This document shows, piece by piece, positions 8,341 through 18,102 of a DNA stretch of 64,000 nucleotides (positions are counted from its first letter, which is position 1; every line of letters starts with the position of its first letter). Origin of the DNA: Tessaracoccus flavescens. GTDB taxonomy: Bacteria > Actinomycetota > Actinomycetes > Propionibacteriales > Propionibacteriaceae. Position numbers and translations under genes: made by a program. The notes under the pieces were generated by a model. It saw only the letters and a list, made by a program, of their open reading frames with translations. It was not told the origin of the DNA and searched no databases. The stretch spans positions 2,728,001 to 2,792,000 of the forward strand of contig NZ_CP019607.1 of NCBI RefSeq assembly GCF_001998865.1, read 5' to 3'.

Positions 8341-8432
8341 AAGAGCCACTTTTCCGGACTCGTTGAGGCCGAGTCGACGTTGTCTGCAGTCGATGCGTTT
8401 CTCTCATGAACGAACCCGGAAAAGTGGCTCTT
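8341..8432. repeat. 24-bp imperfect inverted repeat around the left end of IS element B
   Basis: The left arm at 8341-8364 begins AAGAGCCACTTTTCCGG. The right arm at 8409-8432 is its near-perfect reverse complement (22 of 24 positions), separated by 44 bp. The right arm consists of target sequence (CCGGAAAAGT) plus the first bases of IS element B (GGCTCTT). Because the sequence right of the element continues GCTC, most of the palindrome (GAGC-ACTTTTCCGG) existed before insertion. It could have been a terminator or a recombination site. Confidence 0.6.
8418..8425. repeat. Target-site duplication, left copy (IS element B)
   Basis: GGAAAAGT abuts the left terminus of element B. The same 8 bp follow its right terminus at 11304-11311. 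Confidence 0.9.
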
Positions 8433-9729
8433 GTTACCGATGTGTGGGTCGGGGGTGAGGGACACGCCGCTTCTGGCTAGGTTCTTGTTTGTCTAGGAAC
8501 AGGACCTGAAAGCGAGAAGCGGCGTGCTTGGTTCCAGGGTATGTGCCCGGCTGGTTGGTGTCGAGAACACGGTCGTCGAAGCGATGGACTTCGATGAGGT
8601 ATCGGGAGATCTGGTGGTGCGGGTCAGGCCGTTCAAGCGGTGCATGAACCGGTGCGGGATATGCGGGAGCCGGAGCCCTCGGTTCGACAGGGGCCGGGGA
8701 CGTCGTCGGTGGCGCAGCCTGGACGCGGGAACTACTCGGGTGTTCCTTGAGGCCGACGCTCCGCGGGTGTCGTGTCCTGCCCACGGGGTGGTCGTCGCGC
8801 AGGTTCCGTGGGCTCGTCATGGAGCCGGTCACACCTGCGAGTTCGACGCGCAGGTCGCCTGGCTGGTCACGCAGTGCTCGAAACGTGGTGTCAGTGAGTT
8901 GATGCGGATTGCCTGGCACTCGGTTGGAGCGATCATTGAGAGGGTCTGGGAAGACACCGCGTCAACGTTTGACCGGTTCGCTGACCTGACCAGGATCGGT
9001 GTCGATGAGATCAGCTACAAACGCGGACACAAGTACCTCACCGTGGTGGTCAACCACGACACCGGGCGCCTGGTCTGGGCCGCTCCTGGACGTGACAAAG
9101 CGACGCTGAACCAGTTCTTCGACGAGCTCGCCGCGTCCGGAGACGCTGCTGGCCAGGACCGGGTCGCGATGATCAGCCACGTGAGCGCTGACGGGGCGAA
9201 CTGGAGCAAATCAGTGATCCGGAACCGCTGCCCCAGGGCGGTGCTGTGTGCTGACCCGTTCCATGTCGTGAAATGGGTCACCGAGGCCCTCGACACGGTC
9301 CGCAGACAGGCCTGGAGCGCAGCGACCGGACGCCGCCGTCACGACCCTGAAACAGGGCAGCAGCCCCGCTCTGTCGGGCAGGCTCAACGCCTTCAGCATT
9401 CCCGGTTCTCGATCTGGAAGAACCCGGAGAACCTCACTGCTAACCAGCAGGTCCAACTCGACTGGATACGAACGTCTCACCCCACCCTGTTTCGGGCCTA
9501 CCTGCTGAAAGAAGCCATGCGCACCTTGTTCAAACTCTCCCCCCAGGAAGCCCCGGCAGCGTTCGATCACTGGATCAGTTGGGCCCGCCGCTCACGCATC
9601 CCCGCGTTCGTCGACCTACAACGCCGGATCATGAAACACCGCGACGAGATCCTCGCCTCGATCACCCACGGTCTATCCAACGGACTGATCGAATCAGTCA
9701 ACACCAAGATCCGACTGATCACCCGAATC

Positions 9730-9737
9730 GCGTTCGG
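9730..9737. repeat. Target-site duplication, left copy (IS element C)
   Basis: GCGTTCGG precedes the left terminus GGCTCTTC of element C. It is repeated exactly at 11191-11198. Confidence 0.93.
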
Positions 9738-11190
9738 GGCTCTTCACAGAAGTGAGTGGATCAGGGGTCTGAACCCGCCAGCGTCGAGTAGGCATCTGGC
9801 GACGTAGTTGACGATGCTGCGGAAGCCTCGGGCTGTGCCGCGGAGGTGTTCGAGCAATCCGTTGATCGCTTCGGTGGGGCCGTTCGAGGTGCCGGGGTGG
9901 TCGAAGAACGCGAGGATGTCATCGCGGCGCCGTTTCATCGTCTGCCCGAGCGAGCGGAGCTCGTCGAGGCCGGCGGGAACCCCGGCCTTGATGGCGTCGA
10001 TCACCCGAGTCATGATCTTCTTCCCCTCGGCTGGGTCGGGGGCCTGGTAGGCGTCGATCACGTCCTGGTAGATGCTCCAGGTGACCTCGAACGCGACATG
10101 CCGCTCGTCGGCGAGGACCTTCGCGAGCCGGTGCTGCTGCTTCTCTGTGAGCAGCGAAGCGCGGGTGCGGGCGACGCGTCGGATGCCGTAGAGCGGGTCA
10201 CCGGAGCGGCCCCGATGCCCCAGTGTCTCTTGCTGGATGCGTTGCCTGCAGCGGTCGAGTTTGTCACCGACCAGGGCCACGACATGATACGGATCCATTA
10301 CGGTGGTGACGGTGTCGATGGCTTCGACGGCGGCGCTCTTGTAGCCGGTGAATCCGTCCATCGCGACGATCTCCACTCGGTTCCGAAACGAGTCGGTCTG
10401 GGCTTCGAGCCAGGTCTTGAACGCCTGCTTCGAGCGGCCCTCGACCACGGCCAGCAGGCGTGAGGGACCGGTTCTGGTCCTTGTCGGGGTCAGGTCGATG
10501 ATGACGGTGACGTACTTGTCGCCGTGTCGTGTGTGTCGCCACGCGTGCTCATCGACGCCGACAATGGTGACCCCATCAAGCCGGTCTGGGGTGTCGATGA
10601 GCAGTTCGGTGCCGGCGGCCAGGATCGCGTCCGAGGCGGTGTTCCAGGCGACGCCGAGGTTGGCCGCGACCCGGGCGATCGACATCCGGTCGACCACGAC
10701 CTGCTTGACCGCCAACATGATCGCGTCACGCGACAGCTTCCCCTTCGACGGCGCCGCCGCCGTGATGCTGTGACGCCAGATCCGTCGACACGGTACGCAC
10801 CGGTAGCGAGGGACGACCACCTCCAGGATCGTGGGCTTCCACCCGAACGGCACATGCGCCAACCTGCGCAGCACCGCATCGTGCCGGACGCCCGGCCCGG
10901 CGCAGCCCGGACACGGCGATGGCGGTGTGGTGGGGCGGCAGCGCAGCACTGTGTGGTCGGGTTCGACGCGCTGGGCGGTCACGGACAGCCCGAGACGGTC
11001 CAGCCGGCAGAACGTATCGAGGCAGGGTGGGGTAGCGTTTCGCACAAGGGCCCTTGGGTTTTCAGATGTGGCTTAGACACCTTCATCCTGCCAACCCGAG
11101 GGCCCCCACTACCAGCCCGACCCTCCGGAGCGCCTCCGAGCCGGGTCGCTCAGATGCCGCCCTTGGCTCCACTGCCTTCTGTGAAGAGCC
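9738..11190 (-). mobile_element. ISL3-family insertion sequence (IS element C), 1453 bp, nested in element B
   Basis: Terminal repeats are GGCTCTTCACAGAAGTGAGT at the left and GGCTCTTCACAGAAGGCAGT read inward from the right. A perfect 8-bp duplication flanks the element. Its transposase reads opposite to element B and is intact. Element C is the younger of the two because it sits inside B's transposase gene. Confidence 0.94.
9744..11045 (-). CDS. ISL3-family transposase (IS element C)
   Basis: A 433-residue DDE transposase. An N-terminal zinc-finger pattern is visible ([20 protein letters not shown]). The catalytic triad is D165 (GVDEHAWRH), D251 ([10 protein letters not shown]) and E392 ([10 protein letters not shown]). 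It shares [13 protein letters not shown] with the transposase of element A, so A and C are closer relatives than either is to B. It starts at GTG 11045. The stop codon lies inside the left terminal repeat. The frame is intact. Confidence 0.95.
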   Translation of the reverse strand: MRNATPPCLDTFCRLDRLGLSVTAQRVEPDHTVLRCRPTTPPSPCPGCAGPGVRHDAVLRRLAHVPFGWKPTILEVVVPRYRCVPCRRIWRHSITAAAPSKGKLSRDAIMLAVKQVVVDRMSIARVAANLGVAWNTASDAILAAGTELLIDTPDRLDGVTIVGVDEHAWRHTRHGDKYVTVIIDLTPTRTRTGPSRLLAVVEGRSKQAFKTWLEAQTDSFRNRVEIVAMDGFTGYKSAAVEAIDTVTTVMDPYHVVALVGDKLDRCRQRIQQETLGHRGRSGDPLYGIRRVARTRASLLTEKQQHRLAKVLADERHVAFEVTWSIYQDVIDAYQAPDPAEGKKIMTRVIDAIKAGVPAGLDELRSLGQTMKRRRDDILAFFDHPGTSNGPTEAINGLLEHLRGTARGFRSIVNYVARCLLDAGGFRPLIHSLL

Positions 11191-11198
11191 GCGTTCGG
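11191..11198. repeat. Target-site duplication, right copy (IS element C)
   Basis: GCGTTCGG, identical to 9730-9737, follows the right terminus of element C. Confidence 0.93.
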
Positions 11199-11303
11199 CT
11201 TCCACGGACCCGAACCCCTCATCGCCCTCGCGATGCTGAACCTCGCAGGCCCCAAACCCAGCCTCCCAGGCCGCCCACGACCCACACATCCATGAATAGA
11301 GCC

Positions 11304-11311
11304 GGAAAAGT
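11304..11311. repeat. Target-site duplication, right copy (IS element B)
   Basis: GGAAAAGT, identical to 8418-8425, follows the right terminus TAGAGCC of element B. Confidence 0.9.
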
Positions 11312-11433
11312 GCTCAAGTTCGCCGCCCGCGGCCTGCCTGCTGATCGCCCTCGGGTGGATCGCCTTCCGCAGGCAGAGCGTGTGGAGGGTCGGCCGTCGG
11401 GTCAGGGACGACGGCGCAGCGGCGATAGGATGA
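11312..11433 (+). pseudogene. Possible 3' remnant of a small membrane protein
   Basis: One frame reads [20 protein letters not shown] and ends with RDDGAAAIG at TGA 11431-11433: a hydrophobic span followed by a basic tail. Joined to the sequence left of element B, a start ATGAACGAACCCGG at 8406 reads [14 protein letters not shown] in another frame. A small membrane protein broken by element B plus one frameshift is possible. The evidence is thin. Its stop overlaps the metG -10 box. Confidence 0.3.
11426..11431 (+). promoter_or_regulatory. -10 box (TAGGAT), probable leaderless promoter of metG
   Basis: TAGGAT ends 7 nt before ATG 11439. This spacing argues for 11439 rather than the in-frame ATG at 11430 as the start. 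Confidence 0.5.
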
Positions 11434-11438
11434 CGCCC

Positions 11439-13226
11439 ATGAGTCGTATTCTTGCCGCGGTCGCCTGGCCGTACGCCAACGGTCCTCGTCACATCGGTCA
11501 CGTTTCCGGTTTCGGGGTTCCTTCCGACGTGTTCGCGCGCTACATGCGCATGGCAGGCCACGACGTCCTCATGGTCTCCGGCTCCGACGAGCACGGCACC
11601 GCCATCCAGGTGAAGGCCGACTCCGAGGGACTCACCGCCCGCGAGACCGCGGACAAGTACCACGGCCAGATCGTCTCCGACCTCCAGGGACTCGGCCTCA
11701 GCTACGACCTCTACACGCGCACCACTACGCCCAACCACTGCCACGTGGTCCAGGAGATGTTCACGGCGCTCTACGAGAACGGCTACGTCTTCGCGAAGAC
11801 GCAGATGGGCGCCATCTCCCCGTCGACAGGGCGCACGCTTCCCGACCGCTTCATCGAGGGCACCTGCCCGATCTGCGGCTACGACAACGCCCGCGGCGAC
11901 CAGTGCGACAACTGCGGCAACCAGCTCGACCCCGCCGACCTGATCAACCCGAAGTCGAAGATCAACGGAGAGACGCCCGAGTTCGTCGAGACGGAACACT
12001 TCTTCCTCGACCTGCCGAAGGTCGCCCCCCAGCTCGCCGCGTGGCTCGACAGCCGCGAGGACTGGCGGCCGAACGTGCTGAAGTTCTCGCACAACCTGCT
12101 CAAGGAGATCCGCGAGCGCGCCATCACCCGCGACCTCGACTGGGGCGTTCCGATCCCGCTCGACGGGTGGCGCGACGCCCAGATGAAGCGGATCTACGTG
12201 TGGTTCGACGCCGTCATCGGCTACCTGTCTGCCGCCGTCGAATGGGCCAAGCGCAGCGGAGATCCCGACGCGTGGCGCGCGTTCTGGAACGACCCCGCCG
12301 CGAAGTCCTACTACTTCATGGGCAAGGACAACATCGTCTTCCACTCCGTCATCTGGCCGGGCATCCTGCTCGGAGCCAACGGCCAGGGCGAGGTCGGCGG
12401 CACCGTCCGCCCCGAGCTCGGCGAGCTCCAGCTCCCGACCGAGGTGGTCAGCTCCGAGTTCATGACGATGAAGGGCTCGAAGGTCTCGTCCTCGCGCGGC
12501 GCCTCGATCTTCGTCGGCGACTTCCTCGCGGAATTCGGCCCCGACGCCCTTCGCTACTACATCGCGGTTGCCGGCCCCGAGAACCAGGACACGGACTTCA
12601 CCTGGGAGGAGTTCGTGCGCCGCACCAACTTCGAGCTCGCCAACGAGTGGGGCAACCTGGTCAACCGCTCCGTCTCGATGGCGCACAAGAACAACGGCGG
12701 CATCCCGCTTCCCGGCGAGTTCACCGACGAGGACAGGGCCCTGCTCGAGGCCTCCGCCGCGGCGTTCGACGTGGTGGGTGAGCACATCGCCGCGCGCCGC
12801 TTCAAGGCGGGCATCACCGAGGCGATGCGGATCGTCAGCCTGGCGAACAAGTACCTCTCCGACATGGAGCCCTGGAAGCTGAAGGACGATCCGGCCCGCC
12901 GCGACACCGTCCTGCACGTCGCGCTCCAGGTCGTCTCCGACGCCAACACGCTGCTCACCCCCTATCTGCCGCACTCCGCACAGAAGGTGTTCGAGCTGCT
13001 CGGCGGGGAGGGCGTCTGGGCGGCCCAGCCGCAGATCGTCGAGGTCACCGACGGCGACCTCACCTACCCGACGCTGCAGGGCGACTACGCGGCGCAGCAG
13101 GCCACCTGGGCCTCGCGGCCCATCGAGCCGGGCACCCCGCTGTACAAGCCGACCCCGCTGTTCGCGAAGCTGGACGAGAAGCTCGGACAGACCGGCCCTG
13201 ACTGGGCGCCCATCGCCGAGAAGTGA
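11439..13226 (+). CDS. metG: Methionyl-tRNA synthetase
   Basis: A class I aminoacyl-tRNA synthetase that charges tRNA-Met in the cytoplasm. It has 595 residues. The HIGH motif is literally HIGH in [10 protein letters not shown] near residue 20. The zinc knuckle is CPICGYDN then CDNCGNQ near residues 145-165. The KMSKS equivalent is [11 protein letters not shown]. The anticodon-binding helical domain follows ([13 protein letters not shown]). No C-terminal tRNA-binding dimer domain is present, as in short actinobacterial forms. The open frame extends far upstream through element C, but the family alignment and a -10 box 7 nt upstream fix the start at 11439. Confidence 0.96.
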   Translation: MSRILAAVAWPYANGPRHIGHVSGFGVPSDVFARYMRMAGHDVLMVSGSDEHGTAIQVKADSEGLTARETADKYHGQIVSDLQGLGLSYDLYTRTTTPNHCHVVQEMFTALYENGYVFAKTQMGAISPSTGRTLPDRFIEGTCPICGYDNARGDQCDNCGNQLDPADLINPKSKINGETPEFVETEHFFLDLPKVAPQLAAWLDSREDWRPNVLKFSHNLLKEIRERAITRDLDWGVPIPLDGWRDAQMKRIYVWFDAVIGYLSAAVEWAKRSGDPDAWRAFWNDPAAKSYYFMGKDNIVFHSVIWPGILLGANGQGEVGGTVRPELGELQLPTEVVSSEFMTMKGSKVSSSRGASIFVGDFLAEFGPDALRYYIAVAGPENQDTDFTWEEFVRRTNFELANEWGNLVNRSVSMAHKNNGGIPLPGEFTDEDRALLEASAAAFDVVGEHIAARRFKAGITEAMRIVSLANKYLSDMEPWKLKDDPARRDTVLHVALQVVSDANTLLTPYLPHSAQKVFELLGGEGVWAAQPQIVEVTDGDLTYPTLQGDYAAQQATWASRPIEPGTPLYKPTPLFAKLDEKLGQTGPDWAPIAEK

Positions 13227-13257
13227 GGTTGGACCCCCCGACCACCAGGGTTCCCGG

Positions 13258-13549
13258 GTGATTATCTGGCGTGGTTGGGGGATCGTCACGGTCGCGTTCA
13301 TCGCGGCTGCGGGCATCCTCGGCATCGGAGTTCCCTTCAGCTTGTGGGGCGAGTCGGCCAAGTGGGTCCTGATCCCGGTCGCCCTCCTCGCTCGACGAGG
13401 CACGCGGGCAGGCGACGAGCTACCTCGCCTTCCTGGAGGCGGGCGCTAGGGTCCAGACGAACAGGCACACGCTGTTCTTCATCCCCGTCCAGTACTGGGG
13501 CATCCTGATCGCCGTGCTTGGCACGGCGCTGCCCTTCCTGCTGCGGTAG
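13258..13549 (+). pseudogene. Small two-span membrane protein, frameshifted
   Basis: From GTG 13258 the frame reads MIIWRGWGIVTVAFIAAAG with a first membrane span, up to KWVLIPVALL. It then loses sense near 13385. The frame shifted by one continues SLDEARGQATSYLAFLEAG, VQTNRHTLFFIPVQYWG and a second span ILIAVLGTALPFLLR, ending at TAG 13547-13549. One frameshift restores a protein of about 96 residues. No family is recognised. The end converges on the uridine-kinase-like gene, 4 bp away. Confidence 0.6.
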
Positions 13550-13553
13550 CGGC

Positions 13554-14141
13554 TCAGCCGGCAAGCGTCGCCAGCGCGGCGCGCATCGAGGTGGGGCGGA
13601 ACCCCTGCCGCATCGCCTCGCGGCGCAGCGCCGGCTCTGCCCGGTACAGGGCCGCGCCGCGGCGCAGCAGCACCGGGGGAGTCTTGCGCTTCTCGCGCAG
13701 GTCTCGCGCGAGGCGGCGGGAGAAGTTGGCTGCGCGACGGCGGTCAAGCCACCAGCCCTCGGCCTCGATGCCCGCGTCGATCGCCGGCTGCAGCGCGTCG
13801 ATCGCGAAGATTCCCTCGGCGACGACGATCCTCGCGTCACCGAGTTCGACGACCTTGGAGCCGACGCGCCGCGAGAGCGAGATGTCGTACTCCGGGACCT
13901 CGCAGCGTCCAGTGCTCAGCAGCGTCGAGATGGCAAGCAGTGCCGCCTCGAGGTCCCACGTCTCCACGCGGTCCCAGTCCGGGATGCCCATGGGGGTCAT
14001 CGGGAGGTCGGGGTGGTCGGCGTCGTGGTAGAAGTCGTCGAGGCTCAGCGGGAGCGCGGAGGCGGCCTCGGCGGCGAGCCGGGTCAGCCGCGACTTGCCA
14101 CTGCCTGAGGGACCGGCGATCAACAGCAGGCTCCGACTCAT
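13554..14141 (-). CDS. Uridine kinase-like P-loop protein
   Basis: A 195-residue P-loop kinase with Walker A GPSGSGKS (residues 10-17), the LSLDDFYHDADHPDLP segment typical of uridine/phosphoribulokinase-type enzymes, and a lid-like Arg-rich region (RRRAANFSRRLARDLREKRK). By analogy it would phosphorylate uridine or a related small molecule with ATP. The substrate cannot be read from sequence. Many actinobacterial uridine kinase-like proteins share this layout. ATG 14141 is chosen because the P-loop lies 10 residues in and a -10 box sits 7 nt upstream; a longer open frame to 14432 lacks support. Confidence 0.85.
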   Translation of the reverse strand: MSRSLLLIAGPSGSGKSRLTRLAAEAASALPLSLDDFYHDADHPDLPMTPMGIPDWDRVETWDLEAALLAISTLLSTGRCEVPEYDISLSRRVGSKVVELGDARIVVAEGIFAIDALQPAIDAGIEAEGWWLDRRRAANFSRRLARDLREKRKTPPVLLRRGAALYRAEPALRREAMRQGFRPTSMRAALATLAG

Positions 14142-14148
14142 GCGGGAC

Positions 14149-14154
14149 AGGATA
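14149..14154 (-). promoter_or_regulatory. -10 box (TATCCT), probable leaderless promoter of the uridine-kinase-like gene
   Basis: On the minus strand TATCCT ends 7 nt before ATG 14141. No ribosome binding site is present. Confidence 0.45.
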
Positions 14155-14182
14155 GTACGAACCGGCCGAGCCTCTCGACGGG

Positions 14183-15866
14183 TTACCAGCTGCTGCCGCC
14201 GCTGCCGCCCATCCCCCCACCGCCGCTGCTGCCTGACCCTCCGGAGGAGCCGCTCGTGCCGCCGCCGACTCCGCTGCTGACGGCCGATCTGGTCACCGAA
14301 CTCAAGGACGTCGACAGTGATGACATGGAGCCGGCGAAGCCGCTCGCCCGGGATATGTCGCTGCCGTGGTACCACGAGGTGTCTGCCCGGTAGACGCCCT
14401 CGCGGGCAAGGGACTCGAACAGTCCTGCCCACCGGTCGGCGACCCCGAAGACCATCGCGTAGGGAAGGTATCTGGAGAAGATCTCCACGCCCTCCTCGAA
14501 GCGCAGCGTGTCGCGCTCCGCGGTGGAGAGGTAGAGCTTGAACGCTTCGGCCTGGGCCCGGACGGCCGAGCCCTTTGCCTTGTAGGAGGCCCGCTTGAAG
14601 GAGAGGGCGAACAGCCCGACCCCGAGCAGCAGGATCGGCAGGCCGGCCAACGCGAAGCCGAAGGCCGCGACGAAGGCCGTGAACATGAGGCCCAGCCAGG
14701 TGATCATGACACCAGCGCCACGGAGGCCGACGCTGCCCGTGCGCCCGTGCCTGATCATCCAGCCCTTTGCCCGGACGGCCTCGTCGAGCAGCTTGACGAA
14801 GCGCTGGCCGGCCTTCCGGTTCTTGTTCAGCTCCGCCGAGGTGACGACGGTTCCCGAGCCGAACATGGTGGCAAGCAACGAGCTCTCGTAGTTCTTGAGC
14901 CGGGTGCCAGGAGGCTGCTGGAGCAGGGTGAACCGGAACCCGGACCCGGTCGACTCGATGGCGATCAGCCTGCGGGCGGCGAGATCGACGAGGGTGCTGG
15001 AGAGTTCGACGGCGTCGACGCGTCCATCCATGAGCACGCCGATCTCGGCCGGTGAGGCATCGGGAGGGGTGAAGGCGACCGCCACCACGGGTCGCTTCCT
15101 CGGCGCGGGTCCGATCCGTCCGGACGTTCCTCCCGCCGGGAGCATCCCCGGTGGCAGGTCCACGAAGACCTCGTCACGCTGCCCGCGGCGCACCGCGTAG
15201 AGCACGACAAGCGCCACCGCCGGCAACGCGCCGCCAAGGCCGAGCGAGGCCGGGGTGGGGCGGAACCACGTGCGCGGCCCTGGACGATCAACCAGATTCA
15301 CATCCACGCCGGGGAAGGTGCCGCTGGGATAGCTCGCCGTCACCTGGAACGCCTCGTGGGGTGCGAGGTCGGGGGACGAGAAGGTCGCGCCCGTTCCGGA
15401 AGGCGTCGCTTCGCACGGGTCGTCGAGCGTGCGGCCGTGATGGCAGTAGGCGGCCTCGATCGGGGCGGGGCCGTGCACCTCGGCCGACACGTTCGAGATC
15501 GGCAGATCCCACCCGGTGCCGATCGCGTCCCAGTTGAACTCGTCGAGCCCACTCTCGGCGTTGTCCGTGTCGATCAGTCCCCTGACGGTGTAGGTGAGGG
15601 TGTAGTCCTCGGGCGTGTCATACCAGGTGTTCTCCTCGCCGACGCGCATCGCGATCGTCCTCGCTTCGTCCTCCCGGTGCACCGTGACGTCTGCACCTGT
15701 CGGGGAGGTCCAGAGGAAGCCGACATAGTCGAAGAGCAGGTCATTCGACCGTCGCATGGAACCGGGTGATGGGCGTCTTGTCGTCGGCCCGCGCCGCCAC
15801 CGGCGTCAAGAGTCCCACCACCACGGCGAGCATCATGGCTAGAAGAAGGCGTATGGCTCTGGACAT
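14183..15866 (-). pseudogene. DUF2207 membrane protein, copy B, with internal deletion and frameshift
   Basis: The ATG at 15866 begins MSRAIRLLLAMMLAVVVGLL with signal peptide end ARADD, then KTPITRFHATVE and a stop. The rest of the protein reads in another frame from RSNDLLFDYVGFLW to the Gly/Ser-rich C-terminus ending GGSSW. Compared with intact copy A, about 40 codons between ITNYDVKV and NPEEEYVF are missing and the frame is shifted. The remaining frame is open for 524 residues and still has the two central membrane spans (VMITWLGLMFTAFVAAFGF and following). A TAGCCT box lies 6 nt before the original start, so it may be transcribed, but the product would lack export or most of the first domain. 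Confidence 0.8.
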
Positions 15867-15970
15867 TGGTTCAGGCTAGCCGTCGGGGGGACCAGTCAAC
15901 GCGGGTGCGGGCGGCGGGCAGAGACCGGCCCGGGTGCCGATGCGGGCACCCGGGCCGATGGGATCGTGAC

Positions 15971-17788
15971 CTACCAGGAGCCGCCGCCACCGCCGCCGAA
16001 GCCGCCGCCGCCGCTGAAGCCCGAGCCGCCGGAGGAGCCGGCGGTCGAGGCCGCGACACCGGCCGCCTGCGCGGCCTGCATCGCGCTGGACATCGACTCG
16101 GTGAGGTTGTTCATGGCATTGGCGAAGGCGAAGCCGTGCATCAGGTCGGCACCGACGTACCAGGAGGTGTCGGCGCGGTAGACGCCCTCCGCGCCAAGCT
16201 GGGCGAACAGGTTGGACCAGCGGTCGGCGATCCCGAAGATCATCGCGTACGGCAGGTACTTCGAGAAGATGTCCTCGTTCTCCTCGAACCGCAGGGTGTC
16301 CTTCTCCGCCGTCGCGAGATACAACTCGAAGCCCTTCGCCTGGGCGAGATAGGCCGAACCCAGCGCCGTGCGCTTGCGGAACTTGCCGGAGATGACCATC
16401 AGGCCCGCGCCGAAGATGATCAGCGGGACGGCGATCAGGCTCCAGCCGCTCCGGGCGAGGAGGAAGGCGGTGCCGAGGCCGGCGAGGATCACGATGAAGC
16501 CGAGCACCATGGGTCCGGCCTGTGCGGAGATGGGGTTCGACTTGAACCAGCCCTTCTGCACGACGGCGTTGTACAGAGCGGAGCGGGCGTTCGCGAGCAC
16601 CGACTGGCGCGAGACCCCCCGCAGCTCGGCCGCGGTCACCCGCGAGGAGCCCTGGAACAGATCCTGGAGCAGCTTCGACTCGTAGTCGGCCAGCTTCTCA
16701 CCTTGCGGGGGAGGGGTGGCGTGCAGGGTGAACTGCTTACCGCCGTCGGACTCGATCTTGAGGAAGCCGCGCACCGCGAGGTCCACGATGGTGGCCGAGA
16801 CGTCGACGTCGTCGGCCGTCGTGTCGAGCAGCGTTCCGATCTCGCCCGGCAGGGCGCCCTTCGGGGGATGGAACTGGACGGTGACGGGGGCCTTGCCCGA
16901 AGCCTGACCGATGTTGCCCTTCTCGCCTGGGGCGGGGGTGAGGCCGGGCGTCAGGCCGAGGTAGACGTCGTCGCGGCCGTGCCTGCGGCGGATCGCGACG
17001 AGGCCCGCGATCGCGGCGAGCGCGCCGCCGCCCGCGACGGCTCCGGTCGCGGGATTGATGTCGAACGCGTTGCCGAGCGTCAGGCGCTTCTGCTTGATCT
17101 GCTCGACGCCGCCGAAGGTTCCCGCCGGGAAGCCGGCGACGACCTGCATCGGCTCCCTGCGGCCCAGGCTGTCGAGCGTGTAGGCGGCCGTGTTACCGGA
17201 GATGCTCGCCTGGCACTTGTTCTGGTACTGGCGGCCATAGAAGCACGCGACATCGGAAACGGCGGTCGGGCCAGTCACCCTGACCGAGATGTTCTGGAAG
17301 GTGGACTCCCAGGCCGGGCCGATCACGTCCCAGTTGAACTCGTCCAGGCCGGACTCCGGGTGGTCGGAGACGATCAAGCCCTCGACATCGTAGGTGACGG
17401 TGTAGTCCTGGGGCGTGGAGTAGACGCGGTCCTCGTCGCCGATGCGCAGCAGGGTCACGTCGCCCTTCGACTCGCGGTGAACCCGGGTCGAGGCGCCGGT
17501 AGGGGAGTCGACGTCGATGTTGGAGTAGCGGAACACGTACTCCTCCTCGGGGTTCGCCCCGTCCTTCTGCGTGGTCGGCAGCACGAAGTAGGGCCCCCGC
17601 CCTCGCACCTGCGCGAAGTCCATGGTGAAGTCGATCTGCACCTCGGCCACGCCCTCGGGCGTGAGGTTGACCTTGACGTCATAGTTCGTGATCGGGGCGC
17701 TGTCGTCGGCCTGGGCGGGCAGCACGAGCAGCCACGTCGACAGGAGGGCGAGCAACAGTGCGGACAGTCCGGCGCGCAGCTTCGTCAT
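15971..17788 (-). CDS. DUF2207 domain membrane protein, copy A (intact)
   Basis: A 605-residue protein with a signal peptide (MTKLRAGLSALLLALLSTWL, cleavage near AQADD). An extracellular DUF2207 domain covers roughly residues 30-240. A membrane span near residue 250 is followed by a cytoplasmic stretch. Two more spans appear near residues 410-460 (VLGFIVILAGLGTAFLLA, LIAVPLIIFGAGLMVIS). The tail is Gly/Ser-rich, ending in a run of Gly and SW. The family is widespread but of unknown function; envelope location is clear. GGAG and a TACTCT box 7 nt upstream support ATG 17788. It is the only intact member of a tandem trio. Confidence 0.88.
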   Translation of the reverse strand: MTKLRAGLSALLLALLSTWLLVLPAQADDSAPITNYDVKVNLTPEGVAEVQIDFTMDFAQVRGRGPYFVLPTTQKDGANPEEEYVFRYSNIDVDSPTGASTRVHRESKGDVTLLRIGDEDRVYSTPQDYTVTYDVEGLIVSDHPESGLDEFNWDVIGPAWESTFQNISVRVTGPTAVSDVACFYGRQYQNKCQASISGNTAAYTLDSLGRREPMQVVAGFPAGTFGGVEQIKQKRLTLGNAFDINPATGAVAGGGALAAIAGLVAIRRRHGRDDVYLGLTPGLTPAPGEKGNIGQASGKAPVTVQFHPPKGALPGEIGTLLDTTADDVDVSATIVDLAVRGFLKIESDGGKQFTLHATPPPQGEKLADYESKLLQDLFQGSSRVTAAELRGVSRQSVLANARSALYNAVVQKGWFKSNPISAQAGPMVLGFIVILAGLGTAFLLARSGWSLIAVPLIIFGAGLMVISGKFRKRTALGSAYLAQAKGFELYLATAEKDTLRFEENEDIFSKYLPYAMIFGIADRWSNLFAQLGAEGVYRADTSWYVGADLMHGFAFANAMNNLTESMSSAMQAAQAAGVAASTAGSSGGSGFSGGGGFGGGGGGSW

Positions 17789-17814
17789 GCACTCCAGAGT
17801 AACGCCGCAGGGGG

Positions 17815-18091
17815 CTACCAGGTGCTGCCTCTCCACGATGAGGAGTGCTGGAACCGGGGCGCGGACATCAGCGAGGAGGAGAGGGTCGAAGGGTGAAGAT
17901 GATGCCGTGCCCGTCGTCGCTGGCGAAGTCGACTCTCAGGTCGATGGTGACCTCCGCCACCCCCTCGGGGGTGAGGGTGACCGCGACGTCGTAGTTGGTG
18001 ATCGGGCCGCGTTGTCCGCGGCCGCGGGCAGCGTGACCAGCCAGGTCGTCACGAGCTCGGTGAGGGCCGACGCGAGGCGTGCCCATGTCAT
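17815..18091 (-). pseudogene. DUF2207 remnant, copy C
   Basis: From ATG 18091 a signal-like MTWARLASALTELVTTWLV reads to LPAAADNA. A frameshift then leads to GPITNYDVAVTLTPEGVAEV and DLRVDFASDDGHGIIFTLR, which matches the start of copy A's domain closely. The sequence then jumps to a short Ser-rich tail ending RGSTW, like the C-termini of copies A and B. About 500 central codons are missing. It is the shrunken remains of a third paralog, 26 bp from copy A. Confidence 0.75.
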
Positions 18092-18102
18092 GCGGGAAAG
18101 AG

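Larger units (their letters stand above)
8524..11295 (+). pseudogene. ISL3-family transposase (IS element B), split by IS element C
   Basis: The reading frame runs from GTG 8524 to 9737 and resumes at 11199, ending at TGA 11293-11295. Joining the parts restores [20 protein letters not shown], the usual C-terminal ISL3 motif, in a product of 436 residues. The N-terminal half has a zinc-finger-like RCGICGS and SCPAHG. Catalytic residues are visible in GVDEISYKRGH, ADPFHVVKW and LIESVNTKIR. Unbroken, it would be a normal transposase. As it stands the frame reads into element C and ends at about 427 residues with a foreign tail. Confidence 0.92.
8426..11303 (+). mobile_element. ISL3-family insertion sequence (IS element B), disrupted by nested element C
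   Basis: Termini are GGCTCTTGTTACCGATGTGT at the left and, read inward from the right, GGCTCTATTCATGGATGTGT. Both continue with GGGTCG. A perfect 8-bp duplication flanks the element. Without nested element C and one copy of its duplication the length is 1417 bp. The transposase gene is interrupted at 9738, so this copy is inactive unless supplied in trans. Confidence 0.92.

Noticed and set aside
8341..8347. AAGAGCC considered as the true end of IS element B
   Set aside because: Its orientation is wrong for a left end, and the 8-bp duplication GGAAAAGT fits only the terminus at 8426.
10524..11438. A 305-residue N-terminal extension of metG
   Set aside because: It runs through IS element C and the end of element B. 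Family alignment and the -10 box put the start at 11439.
15866..17896. A 676-residue plus-strand frame opposite DUF2207 copy A
   Set aside because: The minus strand encodes a signal peptide, membrane spans and a known domain; the plus frame is a shadow.
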